Below are positions 36,088 through 44,526 of a DNA stretch of 64,000 bases, piece by piece. Position 1 is the first letter of the stretch. Each line of letters begins with the position of its first letter. The translations under genes and the position numbers were made by a program. The DNA comes from Chitinophaga rhizosphaerae. Its GTDB lineage: Bacteria; Bacteroidota; Bacteroidia; Chitinophagales; Chitinophagaceae. The stretch spans positions 248,001-312,000 of the forward strand of contig NZ_RXLO01000006.1 of the NCBI RefSeq assembly GCF_003958645.1, given 5' to 3'. The notes under the pieces were generated by a model. The model had not been told where the DNA came from. It did not search any database and worked only from the letters and a program-made list of their open reading frames with translations.

Positions 36088-36549
36088 ATGACAAGGCACC
36101 AGGTAACCTTCATTGATATCGCCGGGGAGCTGAACCTGTCCAAATCCACGGTTTCGCGGGCTTTGACGGGCCACAGGAGCGTGAAACCATACACGCGGCA
36201 GGCTGTGCCGGAACTGGCGGAGAAGCTGGATGATCAGCGGAACATGGCGGGCAATGCGGGATACGCCACGGTCATCTGCCAGTCCGACGAAAGCGATGAA
36301 ACCGAAGTGGCGAACACCCGCGTGATGCCGGCTAACCAGGTAGCCGGGATGCTCGTCTCCATCACCCGCGAAACACGGAACTACGACCATTTGAAGATCT
36401 TCCGGCGCAAAGGCATCCGCATCGTGTTCGCGGATGAAGTGGTGCGAGGCGGTGGCCGGCTGGAAATCCATCCCCAAAGTTTTGAAAACCGAGCTCATCG
36501 TTCGCAAATCCACCTGAAAAAACGGCAGCATGCACATATTGACCTATAG
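36088..36549 (+). pseudogene. Decayed LacI-family regulator (internal deletion and C-terminal truncation)
   Basis: The first 55 residues are a normal LacI helix-turn-helix and hinge start (VTFIDIAGELNLSKSTVSRA, then a TRQAV-type helix). Intact homologues continue through a hinge helix and the first strand of the effector domain, some 30-40 residues that are missing here: the frame jumps from DQRNM almost directly to AGYATVICQSDESDE, which corresponds to the part after that segment. Homology runs on (ANQVAGMLVSITRETRNYDH, GIRIVFADEVV) but stops near residue 125, followed by unrelated residues to a stop. A working LacI protein is about 340 residues, so this 153-residue remnant lacks most of the effector and dimer domain. 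It overlaps the acetyltransferase start by 20 bases. Confidence 0.8.
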
Positions 36550-37033
36550 AAACGCCTTGCAGGCAGACCTCCCGCGCATCGTCGCCATCTACAATTCCAC
36601 CATCGCATCGCGGATGGTGACGGCGGATACGGATCCCGTGCCCACCGAAAGCCGGCAACACTGGTTCGATATCCATACGCCGGAGCGGCGGCCGTTGTGG
36701 GTGGTGGAAAACGAAGAAAAAGACATGGTGGGATGGATCAGCTTCCAGTCGTTCTACGGCCGGCCCGCCTATGACGCCACCGTCGAAATCAGTATTTACC
36801 TCGACGAAAATTTCCGCGGGAAAGGTTTCGGCAGGGAAATGCTGAAATACGCCATCCAACACGCATCCTCCTTCGGTGTAAAAACCTTGCTGGGATTTAT
36901 TTTCGCGCACAACATTCCCAGTTTGCGGCTATTCCATTCATTGGGTTTCGAAGATTGGGGCACGCTGCCCGACATCGCGGAGCTCGATGGGAAAGAAGTG
37001 GGATTGAAGATACTGGGGAAACGGGTGGGTTGA
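36530..37033 (+). CDS. GNAT-family N-acetyltransferase, phosphinothricin-acetyltransferase-like
   Basis: 167 residues covering a complete GNAT fold. RNALQADLPRIVAIYNSTIA is the typical N-terminus of the PAT/YncA subgroup. WVVENEEKDMVGWISFQSFY covers strands 2-4. VEISIYLDENFRGKGFG contains the acetyl-CoA pyrophosphate motif R-G-K-G-F-G near residue 100. FIFAHNIPSLRLFHSLGFED is the conserved C-terminal helix. The subgroup acetylates small amines such as phosphinothricin, methionine sulfoximine or amino acids. Its start lies inside the decayed LacI frame, which may once have been co-transcribed with it. The predicted product is cytosolic. The acceptor substrate is not known. Confidence 0.92.
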   Translation: MHILTYRNALQADLPRIVAIYNSTIASRMVTADTDPVPTESRQHWFDIHTPERRPLWVVENEEKDMVGWISFQSFYGRPAYDATVEISIYLDENFRGKGFGREMLKYAIQHASSFGVKTLLGFIFAHNIPSLRLFHSLGFEDWGTLPDIAELDGKEVGLKILGKRVG

Positions 37034-37258
37034 TATAATCGCACCAGTTTCCGTCAATTCAACACTAAACTCTTGCTTAGTATTATTCAACTCCAGGCCG
37101 GTCTCCGATATCCTTAACATCGATCCGTTCACCAGTATGCCAGTGGGCAACTTTTTCAAGGTTGACCTGCAACAAAACAACAGGATCGTTCGATTGTCGT
37201 ATTGATGCGACATATCTGGTTCATACAGCCGCGGCCCCTTCCTGGGGCTGCTTCTACC

Positions 37259-37300
37259 AATCAGAAACCCCGGGGGCCTGGGCCCCCGGGGTTTCTGATT
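37259..37300. terminator. 20-bp perfect inverted repeat between convergent genes
   Basis: Bases 37259-37278 pair perfectly with 37281-37300 around a 2-base centre (the real loop would be larger). The stem is very GC-rich in its inner half and A/T-rich outside, giving a terminator form for both strands. A smaller stem (GCGGCCCC with GGGGCTGC, 37231-37251) precedes it. It separates the acetyltransferase and the efflux adaptor genes. Confidence 0.7.
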
Positions 37301-37312
37301 TCGTTCCCACCC

Positions 37313-38452
37313 TCACTCTGCCGTGTTCTTCAACTGCATCAGCAGGGAATACGCGCCGGCCGTCACAATGGTTTTCCCTTCCAGTCCGGGCGATGCCACC
37401 ACGGTAACCCCTTCGCCCTCCTGCCCTTTGGTGACGGGCGTTAGCCGGAAAGAGCGCTCGCCTTCCTGCACGAACACATAATCCTGGTTCTCGAAATTCA
37501 CGAAAGCCGCCGTGGGCAACACTTTCTCTACCATGCCATTCAACCGCACCTCGGCATTCATGTACATCCCCGGCACAAGGCTTTTGTCGTACTTCCGGAA
37601 ATGGCAATGCACCTCGGCGCTGCGGTTCTCGTTCAGGGAATGACTGATCAGGATAATTTCCGCTTCGTACTTCTGATCGGGCCTGGCGTTGGTGTACGCT
37701 AACGCAGGTTGGCCGATAGACAGTTTGGCGAGGTCTTTTTCGTAAACGGTCAGGTTCAGGTGAATATCTTCCGGATTTACAAGATCGAAAATCACGTCGG
37801 ACGGGGTCACGTATTTCCCGATGTTGACATTCACTTTGTTGACGTAGCCGTTAATGGGCGACAGGATATTGACCGTCCGCGAGATATTATTTTCCGTGAG
37901 CCGGTCTGCATCGATGCCGATCAGCGCCAGTTTGGCGGCGAGCGCGCGGGTGGAGATGCGCATGTTGCGGTATTCGCTTTCGGCCTGTTGCATGACTTTA
38001 TCGCTGCTGGCTTTGCTGCTGTTGAGCTCTTTCTGCCGTTCGAATTCCTTCCGGGCAAACTCCAGCCGGTTTTTCGACATGAGGTAATCCTGTTGCAGCT
38101 GGATGAACTGGGGGTCTTCCATCACGCCGAGCAATTGCCCTTTTCTGACGAGCGTACCGGGCATCATGCCGGTAGATTTCAGGTAGCCGCCGAGCGGCGT
38201 GCTCACGGAGATCATGTTTTGCGGAGGAACGTCTACATGTCCGCTGAGCCGCAGGATGCCGCTCACGCTTTGTTCGGACAGGCGGCCGGTCTGAAGGTCT
38301 ACGTGTTTGCGTTGTTCCGCCGTGAGGGTCACCACATCGGTATCCGCTGCCACCGGCGCGTCTCCAGGCGCTTCCGGGGCATTTCCGCAGGCGGCGAGCA
38401 GCAGGCAAAGCGCCGCTGCGAAGGCATTATTGAAAATGATATTGTGTTTCAT
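37313..38452 (-). CDS. RND efflux periplasmic adaptor (CusB/CzcB-type), lipoprotein
   Basis: 379 residues. The signal ends in LLLAACG (lipidated Cys22), typical of membrane-fusion proteins. Layout: barrel-sandwich/lipoyl halves (LGGYLKSTGMMPGTLVRKGQ near 90-110; NILSPINGYVNKVNVNIGKY near 205-225), a coiled helical hairpin between them (about 115-195), and a beta-barrel (GQPALAYTNARPDQKYEAEI). It links the inner-membrane pump to the outer-membrane channel in heavy-metal efflux. It starts 2 bases after the CusA-TolC fusion stop and is the last gene of the leftward efflux operon. Which metal is exported (Cu/Ag or Co/Zn/Cd) cannot be read from this protein. Confidence 0.94.
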   Translation of the reverse strand: MKHNIIFNNAFAAALCLLLAACGNAPEAPGDAPVAADTDVVTLTAEQRKHVDLQTGRLSEQSVSGILRLSGHVDVPPQNMISVSTPLGGYLKSTGMMPGTLVRKGQLLGVMEDPQFIQLQQDYLMSKNRLEFARKEFERQKELNSSKASSDKVMQQAESEYRNMRISTRALAAKLALIGIDADRLTENNISRTVNILSPINGYVNKVNVNIGKYVTPSDVIFDLVNPEDIHLNLTVYEKDLAKLSIGQPALAYTNARPDQKYEAEIILISHSLNENRSAEVHCHFRKYDKSLVPGMYMNAEVRLNGMVEKVLPTAAFVNFENQDYVFVQEGERSFRLTPVTKGQEGEGVTVVASPGLEGKTIVTAGAYSLLMQLKNTAE

Positions 38453-38454
38453 AA

Positions 38455-41400
38455 TTAATCAGCTAACAGGTATTGCAATTGGATAATGCTGTTGTTGAGA
38501 TTGTTAACGGCATCGAAGTAGTCGAGCTGCGTGCCGAGGGATTGCTGGTTGAGGACGGTCCACTCGAGATAATTGATTTCCCCTTCCTGCAGTTGCCGGT
38601 TCAGCGTGGCGGTGATTTCCCGCGCGTTTTTCAAAGCGCCCGTTTCGAAATCGTTCACGATGTCGCGGAACTGCTTCACCCGCACCATTGCCCCGGCAAG
38701 CTCCGCTTCCAGCGCGGCCGCCTGGTATTCGGTTTCGTTTTGCGCGATGCGAAGACCGGTTTTGGCGGATTTGATCCTTGCGCGCTGCGAACCTGTGAAC
38801 ACGGGAACGGCCACACCCAACTGGAACGAATTGAACCGGTCGCCCCACCCGTATCGCACACCGTCGCGGATGCTGTGGTTATTGACCCCCGCGCTGAGAT
38901 CGGGCAGCAGCTTCGCTTTTTGTACCTGCACGGCCGCACCGGCCGCGGCTTCCTGCTGGCGGCGCCATTTCAGCAACGGATGATCTGCCAGGCCGGCGGT
39001 ATCCGGCAACGGCATTTCAAGCTTGAAGGCGGCCGATTCGGGCATGCGGGGCTCCCTGGAATGGAGGAGCAGCATGAACTGGTTCTGCAACAGCGCCCGC
39101 TCCTGCCCTACGGTTTTCCGGAGCATCCGCAGCTGGAGGAGTTGGTTCTCGGCACTGGCTTTCTCGAGGATGTTCGTTTCACCCGCCTTCAGCCGCAGCG
39201 CGGCTACGCGGAGAAACGCGCTGTAGGTGGAATCCATTTGCAGGAGGAGCTTTTCGCGCTCGGTCATGAGCAGCAATTCGTAGAAAATACCGGTCGTCAG
39301 CCTGCGGATTTCCACTTCCTGCAATTCCGTTTCCAGGAGCGCGGATTTCCATTCTTCGGCCAACTGCCGCTTTTGCCGGTTGTACAGCGAGGGAAGACTG
39401 AAGCTTTGGGTCACGGAGATCCTGTTGTCCGCCAACGGACTGTTAAACTTCCCATACTCGGCTCCCACGGCCATTTTCGGCAGATCTACCGCCGTCTTCA
39501 TCAATTCCTTCGCCTGTTCCGCCCGCAAGCGCCGGTTCTGCACCAGGAGGTTATTGCGAACGGCGGATTCCAGCGCGGCATCGAGGCGGATAGGTTGCTG
39601 CGCGAACGAGGGCATAGCTGCCAAAAGCAGTACCACACCGGCCGCGAGCTTCTTCTTTTCTATATTCAAGTTCCCCCCTTTTTCGAAAGCCACATACAGG
39701 ACCGGCAGTACGAACAGCGTCAGCAGCGTGGCGATCATCAGGCCGCCGATCACCACCGTAGCCAGCGGCCGCTGAACAGAGGCACCCGCACCGTTACTGA
39801 GCGCCATGGGCAAAAAACCCAGCGATGCCACGAAAGCCGTCATCAGCACGGGGCGCAACCGCGTAACGGTGCCGCGGGTCACAATTTTCCGCATATCGGT
39901 TTCTCCTGATTCCTTGATGCGGTTAAATTCCGCCACCAGCACGATCCCGTTCAGCACCGCAATCCCGAACAGCGCGATAAAACCCACGCCCGCACTGATA
40001 CTGAAAGGCATACCGCGCAGGGCGAGGAGGAAAATGCCGCCGATGGCGGATAAGGGAATGGCCGTGTAGATCAGCAGGCCGTATTTGATGGAATGGAAAG
40101 CGAAATACAGCAACAGGAAGATGAGGACCAGCGAAACCGGCACGGCTACAGACAGGCGCGCCTTTGCTTCGTTAAGGTTCTCGAAAGAACCGCCGTAACC
40201 GATCGAATATCCGGCAGGCAGTTTGACGGCCCTGGCTACCTTCCCCTGTAATTCCTCCACGATGCTTTCCACATCGCGGCCGCTCACGTTGAAACCTACG
40301 AGGATCCGGCGGCGGGTGTTTTCCCGCTGGATCTGGCTGGGACTGTCGATCAGCTTCACCGACGCCACCTGGTACAGCGGGACCTGCGTGCCGGCAGGGG
40401 TTGGGATGAGGAGGTTCTGCACGTGGCGGATGTCTGCCCGCTGGTCGTTCTGCAAACGCACTACCAGCCCGAAGCGCTTTTCCCCTTCGAACACGAGCCC
40501 TGCGCTCTGGCCGGCGAACGCGGCGTTCACGTTCCGGTTGATATCGGCGATGTTCAGGCCGTATTGCGCGATGGCCGCGCGATCGTATGTAATGACGATT
40601 TGCTGCGTGCCCGTGATCTGCTCTACATACAGTTCCGTAGCGCCTTTGACCGTGCGCACGATACCGGCGAGCCGTTTGGCGTAGACGCCCAGCGTGTCGA
40701 GGTCTTCACCGAATATCTTGCAGACCACGTCCTGCCGTGCGCCCGTCATCAGTTCGTTGAAGCGCATCTGCACGGGGAACTGGAAGCTGGTGGTGACGCC
40801 CGGCACTTCCGATGCCGCGGCCCCCATTTTTTCGGACAGCTCGTCGAACGTGCGGGCAGATGTCCATTCCGATTTGGGTTTGAGGTTGATGATCATATCG
40901 CCTATATCCATTGGCATGGGGTCTGTGGGCACTTCGCTGCTGCCGATCTTGGTGACGATGTTGCGCACTTCCGGGAACCGGCTCTTCAGGATCCCCGCCA
41001 CTTTCTGCACATGAGCGATGGTAGTTTGGAGGTTACTGCCCGACAGGACGCGCGTTTCCACCGCAAAATCCCCTTCCTCGATCGACGGGATGAATTCCCC
41101 GCCAAGCCGCGTCAGGATGAAAATGGCCGCTATGAACATTACCACCACGATGCCCACGATGGTTTTGGGAATGGCCAGCGCCTTCATCAGCCATCCTTTA
41201 TATCCATTTTCGATCCGCTCCATGGCCCTGTCTGACAGGTTGGGCTTCGTTTTGACTTTCCGGCTGAGCACCACGGCGCTCATCATCGGGATGTACGTCA
41301 GCGATAAAAGAAACGCCCCCAGCAGCGCGAAAGCCACCGTTTGCGCCATGGGCTTGAACATCTTGCCCTCGATCCCCTGCAACGTAAAAATGGGCAAATA

Positions 41401-42786
41401 CACAATGAGAATGATGATCTGCCCGAAAACGGCGCTGTTCATCATTTTGGAAGAGGCGCTCTTCACTTCGCCGTCCATCTCCCCTTTCGACAACTGCAAC
41501 ACGCCCGCAATTTTTTTGCTGTGGCTCAACTGGTGCATGACCGCCTCCACGATGATAACGGCGCCATCTATGATCAGCCCGAAATCCAGCGCACCGAGGC
41601 TCATGAGGTTGCCGCTCACGCCGAAAAAATTCATCATGATCACGGCAAAAAGCATCGACAGCGGGATGACCGACGCCACGAGCAGCCCCGCGCGCAGGTT
41701 CCCCAAAAAGATCACGAGCACGAACACGACGATCAGCGCACCTTCCATCAAATTGACCTCCACCGTTTTGATAGCGTTAGACACCATGTTGGTACGGTCG
41801 AGGAAAGGCTCTATCACCACGCCTTCCGGCAATGTTTTTTGTATTTCCGCGATTTTAGCTTTGATATTTTCGATCACCACATTGCTGTTGGCGCCTTTCA
41901 GCATCATGACGACGGCGCCGGACACTTCGCCTTCGTTATTGTATGTCAACGCCCCGTACCGCGTAGCCGACCCGATCCGCACATCCGCCACATCGCGGAT
42001 AAGCAGCGGCGCACCGGCGGTACCATTCCGCACCACGATGTTCCCGATGTCTTCCCGGCTGCCGATGAGCCCTTCGCTCCGGATGTACAGCACGGTCGCC
42101 TGTTTTTCGATGTAGGCGCCGCCGGTATTTTCGTTATTGTTTTCAAGAGCGTTGAACACGTCGGCAATAGTGACGCCGTACGCCTGCAACCTGGCGGGGT
42201 TCACGGCCACGTGGTATTGCTTCAGCTTTCCGCCGAAACTGCTCACTTCCGCCACGCCCTTCACACCCAGCAATTGCCGGCGAACGATCCAGTCCTGGAT
42301 GGTGCGCAGTTCGGTAATATCGTACCGGGACGCGAACCCTTTTTTCGGGCGGACGACGTATTGGTAAATTTCTCCCAGTCCGGTGGAGATAGGCCCCATT
42401 TCGGGTTTGCCGATCCCGTCGGGGATGGAGGCCTGGATCGCCGCCAGGCGTTCGGATACCTGCTGGCGGGCCCAGTAGATATCCACCCCGTCGTCGAACA
42501 CCAATGTCACAAGCGAAAGCCCGAAGCGGCTGAAGCTCCTGATCTCGCTGATGCCCGCAATATTGCTGCTGGCCTGCTCCACGGGGAAAGTGACGAGCCG
42601 CTCGATGTCGGTAGCGCCGTACGAAGGCGCAACGGTGATGATCTGGACCTGGTTGTTGGTAATATCCGGAACCGCATCCACGGGGAGTTTGAACAGTTCG
42701 AAAATACCATAGATGATGAGCGCGATGGTAAACAGCGCAACAACGAGTTTATTCCTCACGGAAAACCCGATAATTCGATTCAACAT
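38455..42786 (-). CDS. CusA/CzcA-type heavy-metal RND pump fused to a TolC-type outer-membrane channel
   Basis: 1443 residues from the ATG at 42786 (MLNRIIGFSVRNKLVV). Residues 1 to about 1035 are a full heavy-metal RND pump: N-terminal TM1, periplasmic porter domain, and the TM4 motif with D401, D407 and E414 (LDFGLIIDGAVIIVEA), which match the proton-relay Asp/Asp/Glu of CzcA. After the last TM helix comes a hydrophobic segment like a signal peptide (LAAGVVLLLAAMPSFAQ, about 1043-1060), then an outer-membrane efflux protein domain with two TolC-like repeats (RLDAALESAVRNNLLVQN; LLKWRRQQEAAAGAAVQVQK). In Proteobacteria these are separate CzcA and CzcC proteins. The fusion forms an operon with the adaptor and a small secreted protein. 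Confidence 0.93.
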   Translation of the reverse strand: MLNRIIGFSVRNKLVVALFTIALIIYGIFELFKLPVDAVPDITNNQVQIITVAPSYGATDIERLVTFPVEQASSNIAGISEIRSFSRFGLSLVTLVFDDGVDIYWARQQVSERLAAIQASIPDGIGKPEMGPISTGLGEIYQYVVRPKKGFASRYDITELRTIQDWIVRRQLLGVKGVAEVSSFGGKLKQYHVAVNPARLQAYGVTIADVFNALENNNENTGGAYIEKQATVLYIRSEGLIGSREDIGNIVVRNGTAGAPLLIRDVADVRIGSATRYGALTYNNEGEVSGAVVMMLKGANSNVVIENIKAKIAEIQKTLPEGVVIEPFLDRTNMVSNAIKTVEVNLMEGALIVVFVLVIFLGNLRAGLLVASVIPLSMLFAVIMMNFFGVSGNLMSLGALDFGLIIDGAVIIVEAVMHQLSHSKKIAGVLQLSKGEMDGEVKSASSKMMNSAVFGQIIILIVYLPIFTLQGIEGKMFKPMAQTVAFALLGAFLLSLTYIPMMSAVVLSRKVKTKPNLSDRAMERIENGYKGWLMKALAIPKTIVGIVVVMFIAAIFILTRLGGEFIPSIEEGDFAVETRVLSGSNLQTTIAHVQKVAGILKSRFPEVRNIVTKIGSSEVPTDPMPMDIGDMIINLKPKSEWTSARTFDELSEKMGAAASEVPGVTTSFQFPVQMRFNELMTGARQDVVCKIFGEDLDTLGVYAKRLAGIVRTVKGATELYVEQITGTQQIVITYDRAAIAQYGLNIADINRNVNAAFAGQSAGLVFEGEKRFGLVVRLQNDQRADIRHVQNLLIPTPAGTQVPLYQVASVKLIDSPSQIQRENTRRRILVGFNVSGRDVESIVEELQGKVARAVKLPAGYSIGYGGSFENLNEAKARLSVAVPVSLVLIFLLLYFAFHSIKYGLLIYTAIPLSAIGGIFLLALRGMPFSISAGVGFIALFGIAVLNGIVLVAEFNRIKESGETDMRKIVTRGTVTRLRPVLMTAFVASLGFLPMALSNGAGASVQRPLATVVIGGLMIATLLTLFVLPVLYVAFEKGGNLNIEKKKLAAGVVLLLAAMPSFAQQPIRLDAALESAVRNNLLVQNRRLRAEQAKELMKTAVDLPKMAVGAEYGKFNSPLADNRISVTQSFSLPSLYNRQKRQLAEEWKSALLETELQEVEIRRLTTGIFYELLLMTEREKLLLQMDSTYSAFLRVAALRLKAGETNILEKASAENQLLQLRMLRKTVGQERALLQNQFMLLLHSREPRMPESAAFKLEMPLPDTAGLADHPLLKWRRQQEAAAGAAVQVQKAKLLPDLSAGVNNHSIRDGVRYGWGDRFNSFQLGVAVPVFTGSQRARIKSAKTGLRIAQNETEYQAAALEAELAGAMVRVKQFRDIVNDFETGALKNAREITATLNRQLQEGEINYLEWTVLNQQSLGTQLDYFDAVNNLNNSIIQLQYLLAD

Positions 42787-42846
42787 GAAATTCTGATTTG
42801 ATCTATCCGGAAACAAAAATTGGACAGACCCGGCTATGGCCAGGCC

Positions 42847-43245
42847 TTATACAAAAAAGGACGCTCCGGACCTGGGCGGTTGCCAGATTTTGCTGACGCC
42901 TTCGGAAGGGATGAAGTCGGCGTAGCGGGGAAACAATGCATCGGCCGCAAGGGGCATCACCGGCTTTTTGAGCGCCAGCGGACTGGGTGCGGGGATGACG
43001 GGACTGAACATCAGGTTGGTATCTACCCGTTTGAACGGCAACTGGTTGTCGCGCTCTTCATCGTGGTCAGTATGGGGAACGTTATTGTAATGATCGGTGA
43101 GGAACTGTGAAAAAGTGATGTCTTTGTTCAATTGCCGGTGCTCGTTGAAGTGCTGGATCAGCACGGGCAGCTTCGCGATCTCCCGGAGTTCGGTGCTGGA
43201 GATCGTGTAGACCACGAACAATATCAGTGCGAGCAATTTTTTCAC
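42847..43245 (-). CDS. Small secreted or anchored His/Asp-containing protein at the head of the metal-efflux operon
   Basis: 132 residues with a GTG start (no in-frame ATG precedes a plausible signal). MKKLLALILFVVYTISSTEL is an N-terminal hydrophobic segment. The mature part has ITFSQFLTDHYNN followed by a cluster of possible metal ligands, H58, D60, H61, D62, E63, E64 and D66 (VPHTDHDEERD), then a conserved-looking LPFKRVD. I do not know a named family, but small proteins of this type precede CusA-like genes in other Bacteroidota as far as I recall. A periplasmic metal-binding role is an inference from the ligand cluster and from position 60 bases upstream of the pump gene. Confidence 0.75.
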   Translation of the reverse strand: MKKLLALILFVVYTISSTELREIAKLPVLIQHFNEHRQLNKDITFSQFLTDHYNNVPHTDHDEERDNQLPFKRVDTNLMFSPVIPAPSPLALKKPVMPLAADALFPRYADFIPSEGVSKIWQPPRSGASFFV

Positions 43246-43412
43246 AAGACATAAAGGTAGGCATTATTTTCTTTATATCTCCGAATTACACCTGCGGCAA
43301 TGCGGGCGCCTGAACGCTTTGCCCGACACCTTGCGGATCATCGTGTACGCAGAAGGCAAACGGCCCGTGGATCGCCATCGCAGGCACCACGCTGCAAGGC
43401 ATTGCGAGAAAA

Positions 43413-43434
43413 CCCGCCTTCCTGGCGGGCTTTC
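43413..43434 (-). terminator. Intrinsic terminator for the D-lactate-dehydrogenase-like gene
   Basis: CCCGCC/GGCGGG stem (43413-43418 with 43424-43429) and 5-base loop; read on the minus strand it is followed by TTTTC. It lies about 20 bases past the stop of the leftward gene. Confidence 0.7.
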
Positions 43435-43452
43435 GTATACCGGGGGAATATT

Positions 43453-44451
43453 TTATACGAGAATTACTTTCTCATCCACCGCCTCCCCATTCATCAACTG
43501 CCCCACACTCCGCAACGTGACCTCCGCGATCTGCCGCAGGGCTTCTTCCGTGAAAAAGGCCTGGTGGCCGGTCACCAGTACGTTCGGGAAACTCATGAGC
43601 CGCTGGATGGTATCGTCTTCGATGATGCTGCCAGACAGGTCTTTGAAAAACAGTTTTTCCTCCTGTTCGTATACATCGATGCCGAGATAGGCGATGTGGC
43701 CCGATTTAAGGCTGTCGATCACATCCGTGGTGTGGAGCAGTCCGCCGCGGCTGGTGTTGATGATGGTAATACCGCGTTTCATCTTCCGGAGGGTTTCGCG
43801 GTTGATAAGGTATTTGTTTTCGGGGACGAGCGGGCAATGCAGGGAAATAACGTCGGACGCGGCCATCAGCTCCTCCAATGGTAAATATTCCACACCGGCC
43901 GCCTGCAATTCCGCGTCGGGGAACGGGTCTGTAGCGATCACCCGGCAGCCGAAACCCGCCATGATCTTGCAAAAAGCCTTGCCGATCTTGCCGGTGCCGA
44001 CAACGCCCACCGCTTTGCCGTGTATATTGAAGCCCAGCAGTCCGTTCAGCGCGAAGTTCTGCTCCCGCACGCGGTTGTACGCCTTGTGGGTTTTACGGAC
44101 GAGCGTCAGCAACATGGCCACGGCATGTTCCGCCACGGCTTCGGGGGAATATGCCGGAACGCGGCACACGCGGATGCCGTGTTTGCGGGCCGCATCCAGC
44201 TGCACGTTGTTGAATCCGGCGCAGCGCAGTGCCAGCACTTTCACGCCTTTGGTGGCCAATACGCCAATCACTTCCCCGGTCAGCTTGTCGTTCACGAAGG
44301 TGCAAACAACCGGCGTTCCGTCGGCCACGGCATTCACGATATGCGGGCCGAGATGGGTTTCAAGGAATTCCAGCTCGAAGCCGTGTTTTTCGTTCGCCTG
44401 ATGGAAAAACTGCCTGTCGTATGGTTTAGCGGAGAAGAATAACATTTTCAT
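43453..44451 (-). CDS. D-2-hydroxyacid dehydrogenase, D-lactate-dehydrogenase (LdhA) type
   Basis: 332 residues from the ATG at 44451 (MKMLFFSAKPYDRQFF), the usual LdhA opening. Motifs: NAD-binding G152-x-G154-x2-G157 (GVVGTGKIGKAF), a NAD-selective Asp after the second strand (IATDPFP), and the catalytic triad R235 (NTSRGG), E264 (VYEQEE) and H296 (VTGHQAFF), at the standard positions of the D-LDH family. It should reduce pyruvate to D-lactate, cytosolic, in fermentation or redox balance. A zinc alcohol dehydrogenase gene lies 75 bases upstream in the same direction, so both may share a transcript. A terminator follows. Confidence 0.95.
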   Translation of the reverse strand: MKMLFFSAKPYDRQFFHQANEKHGFELEFLETHLGPHIVNAVADGTPVVCTFVNDKLTGEVIGVLATKGVKVLALRCAGFNNVQLDAARKHGIRVCRVPAYSPEAVAEHAVAMLLTLVRKTHKAYNRVREQNFALNGLLGFNIHGKAVGVVGTGKIGKAFCKIMAGFGCRVIATDPFPDAELQAAGVEYLPLEELMAASDVISLHCPLVPENKYLINRETLRKMKRGITIINTSRGGLLHTTDVIDSLKSGHIAYLGIDVYEQEEKLFFKDLSGSIIEDDTIQRLMSFPNVLVTGHQAFFTEEALRQIAEVTLRSVGQLMNGEAVDEKVILV

Positions 44452-44526
44452 GGTCCTGAAAATACGAAACCACGCGTTTTCGGGCAAATGATCGTCGTCA
44501 TCCATAAGGAAAGGCGGCGGCAACCG

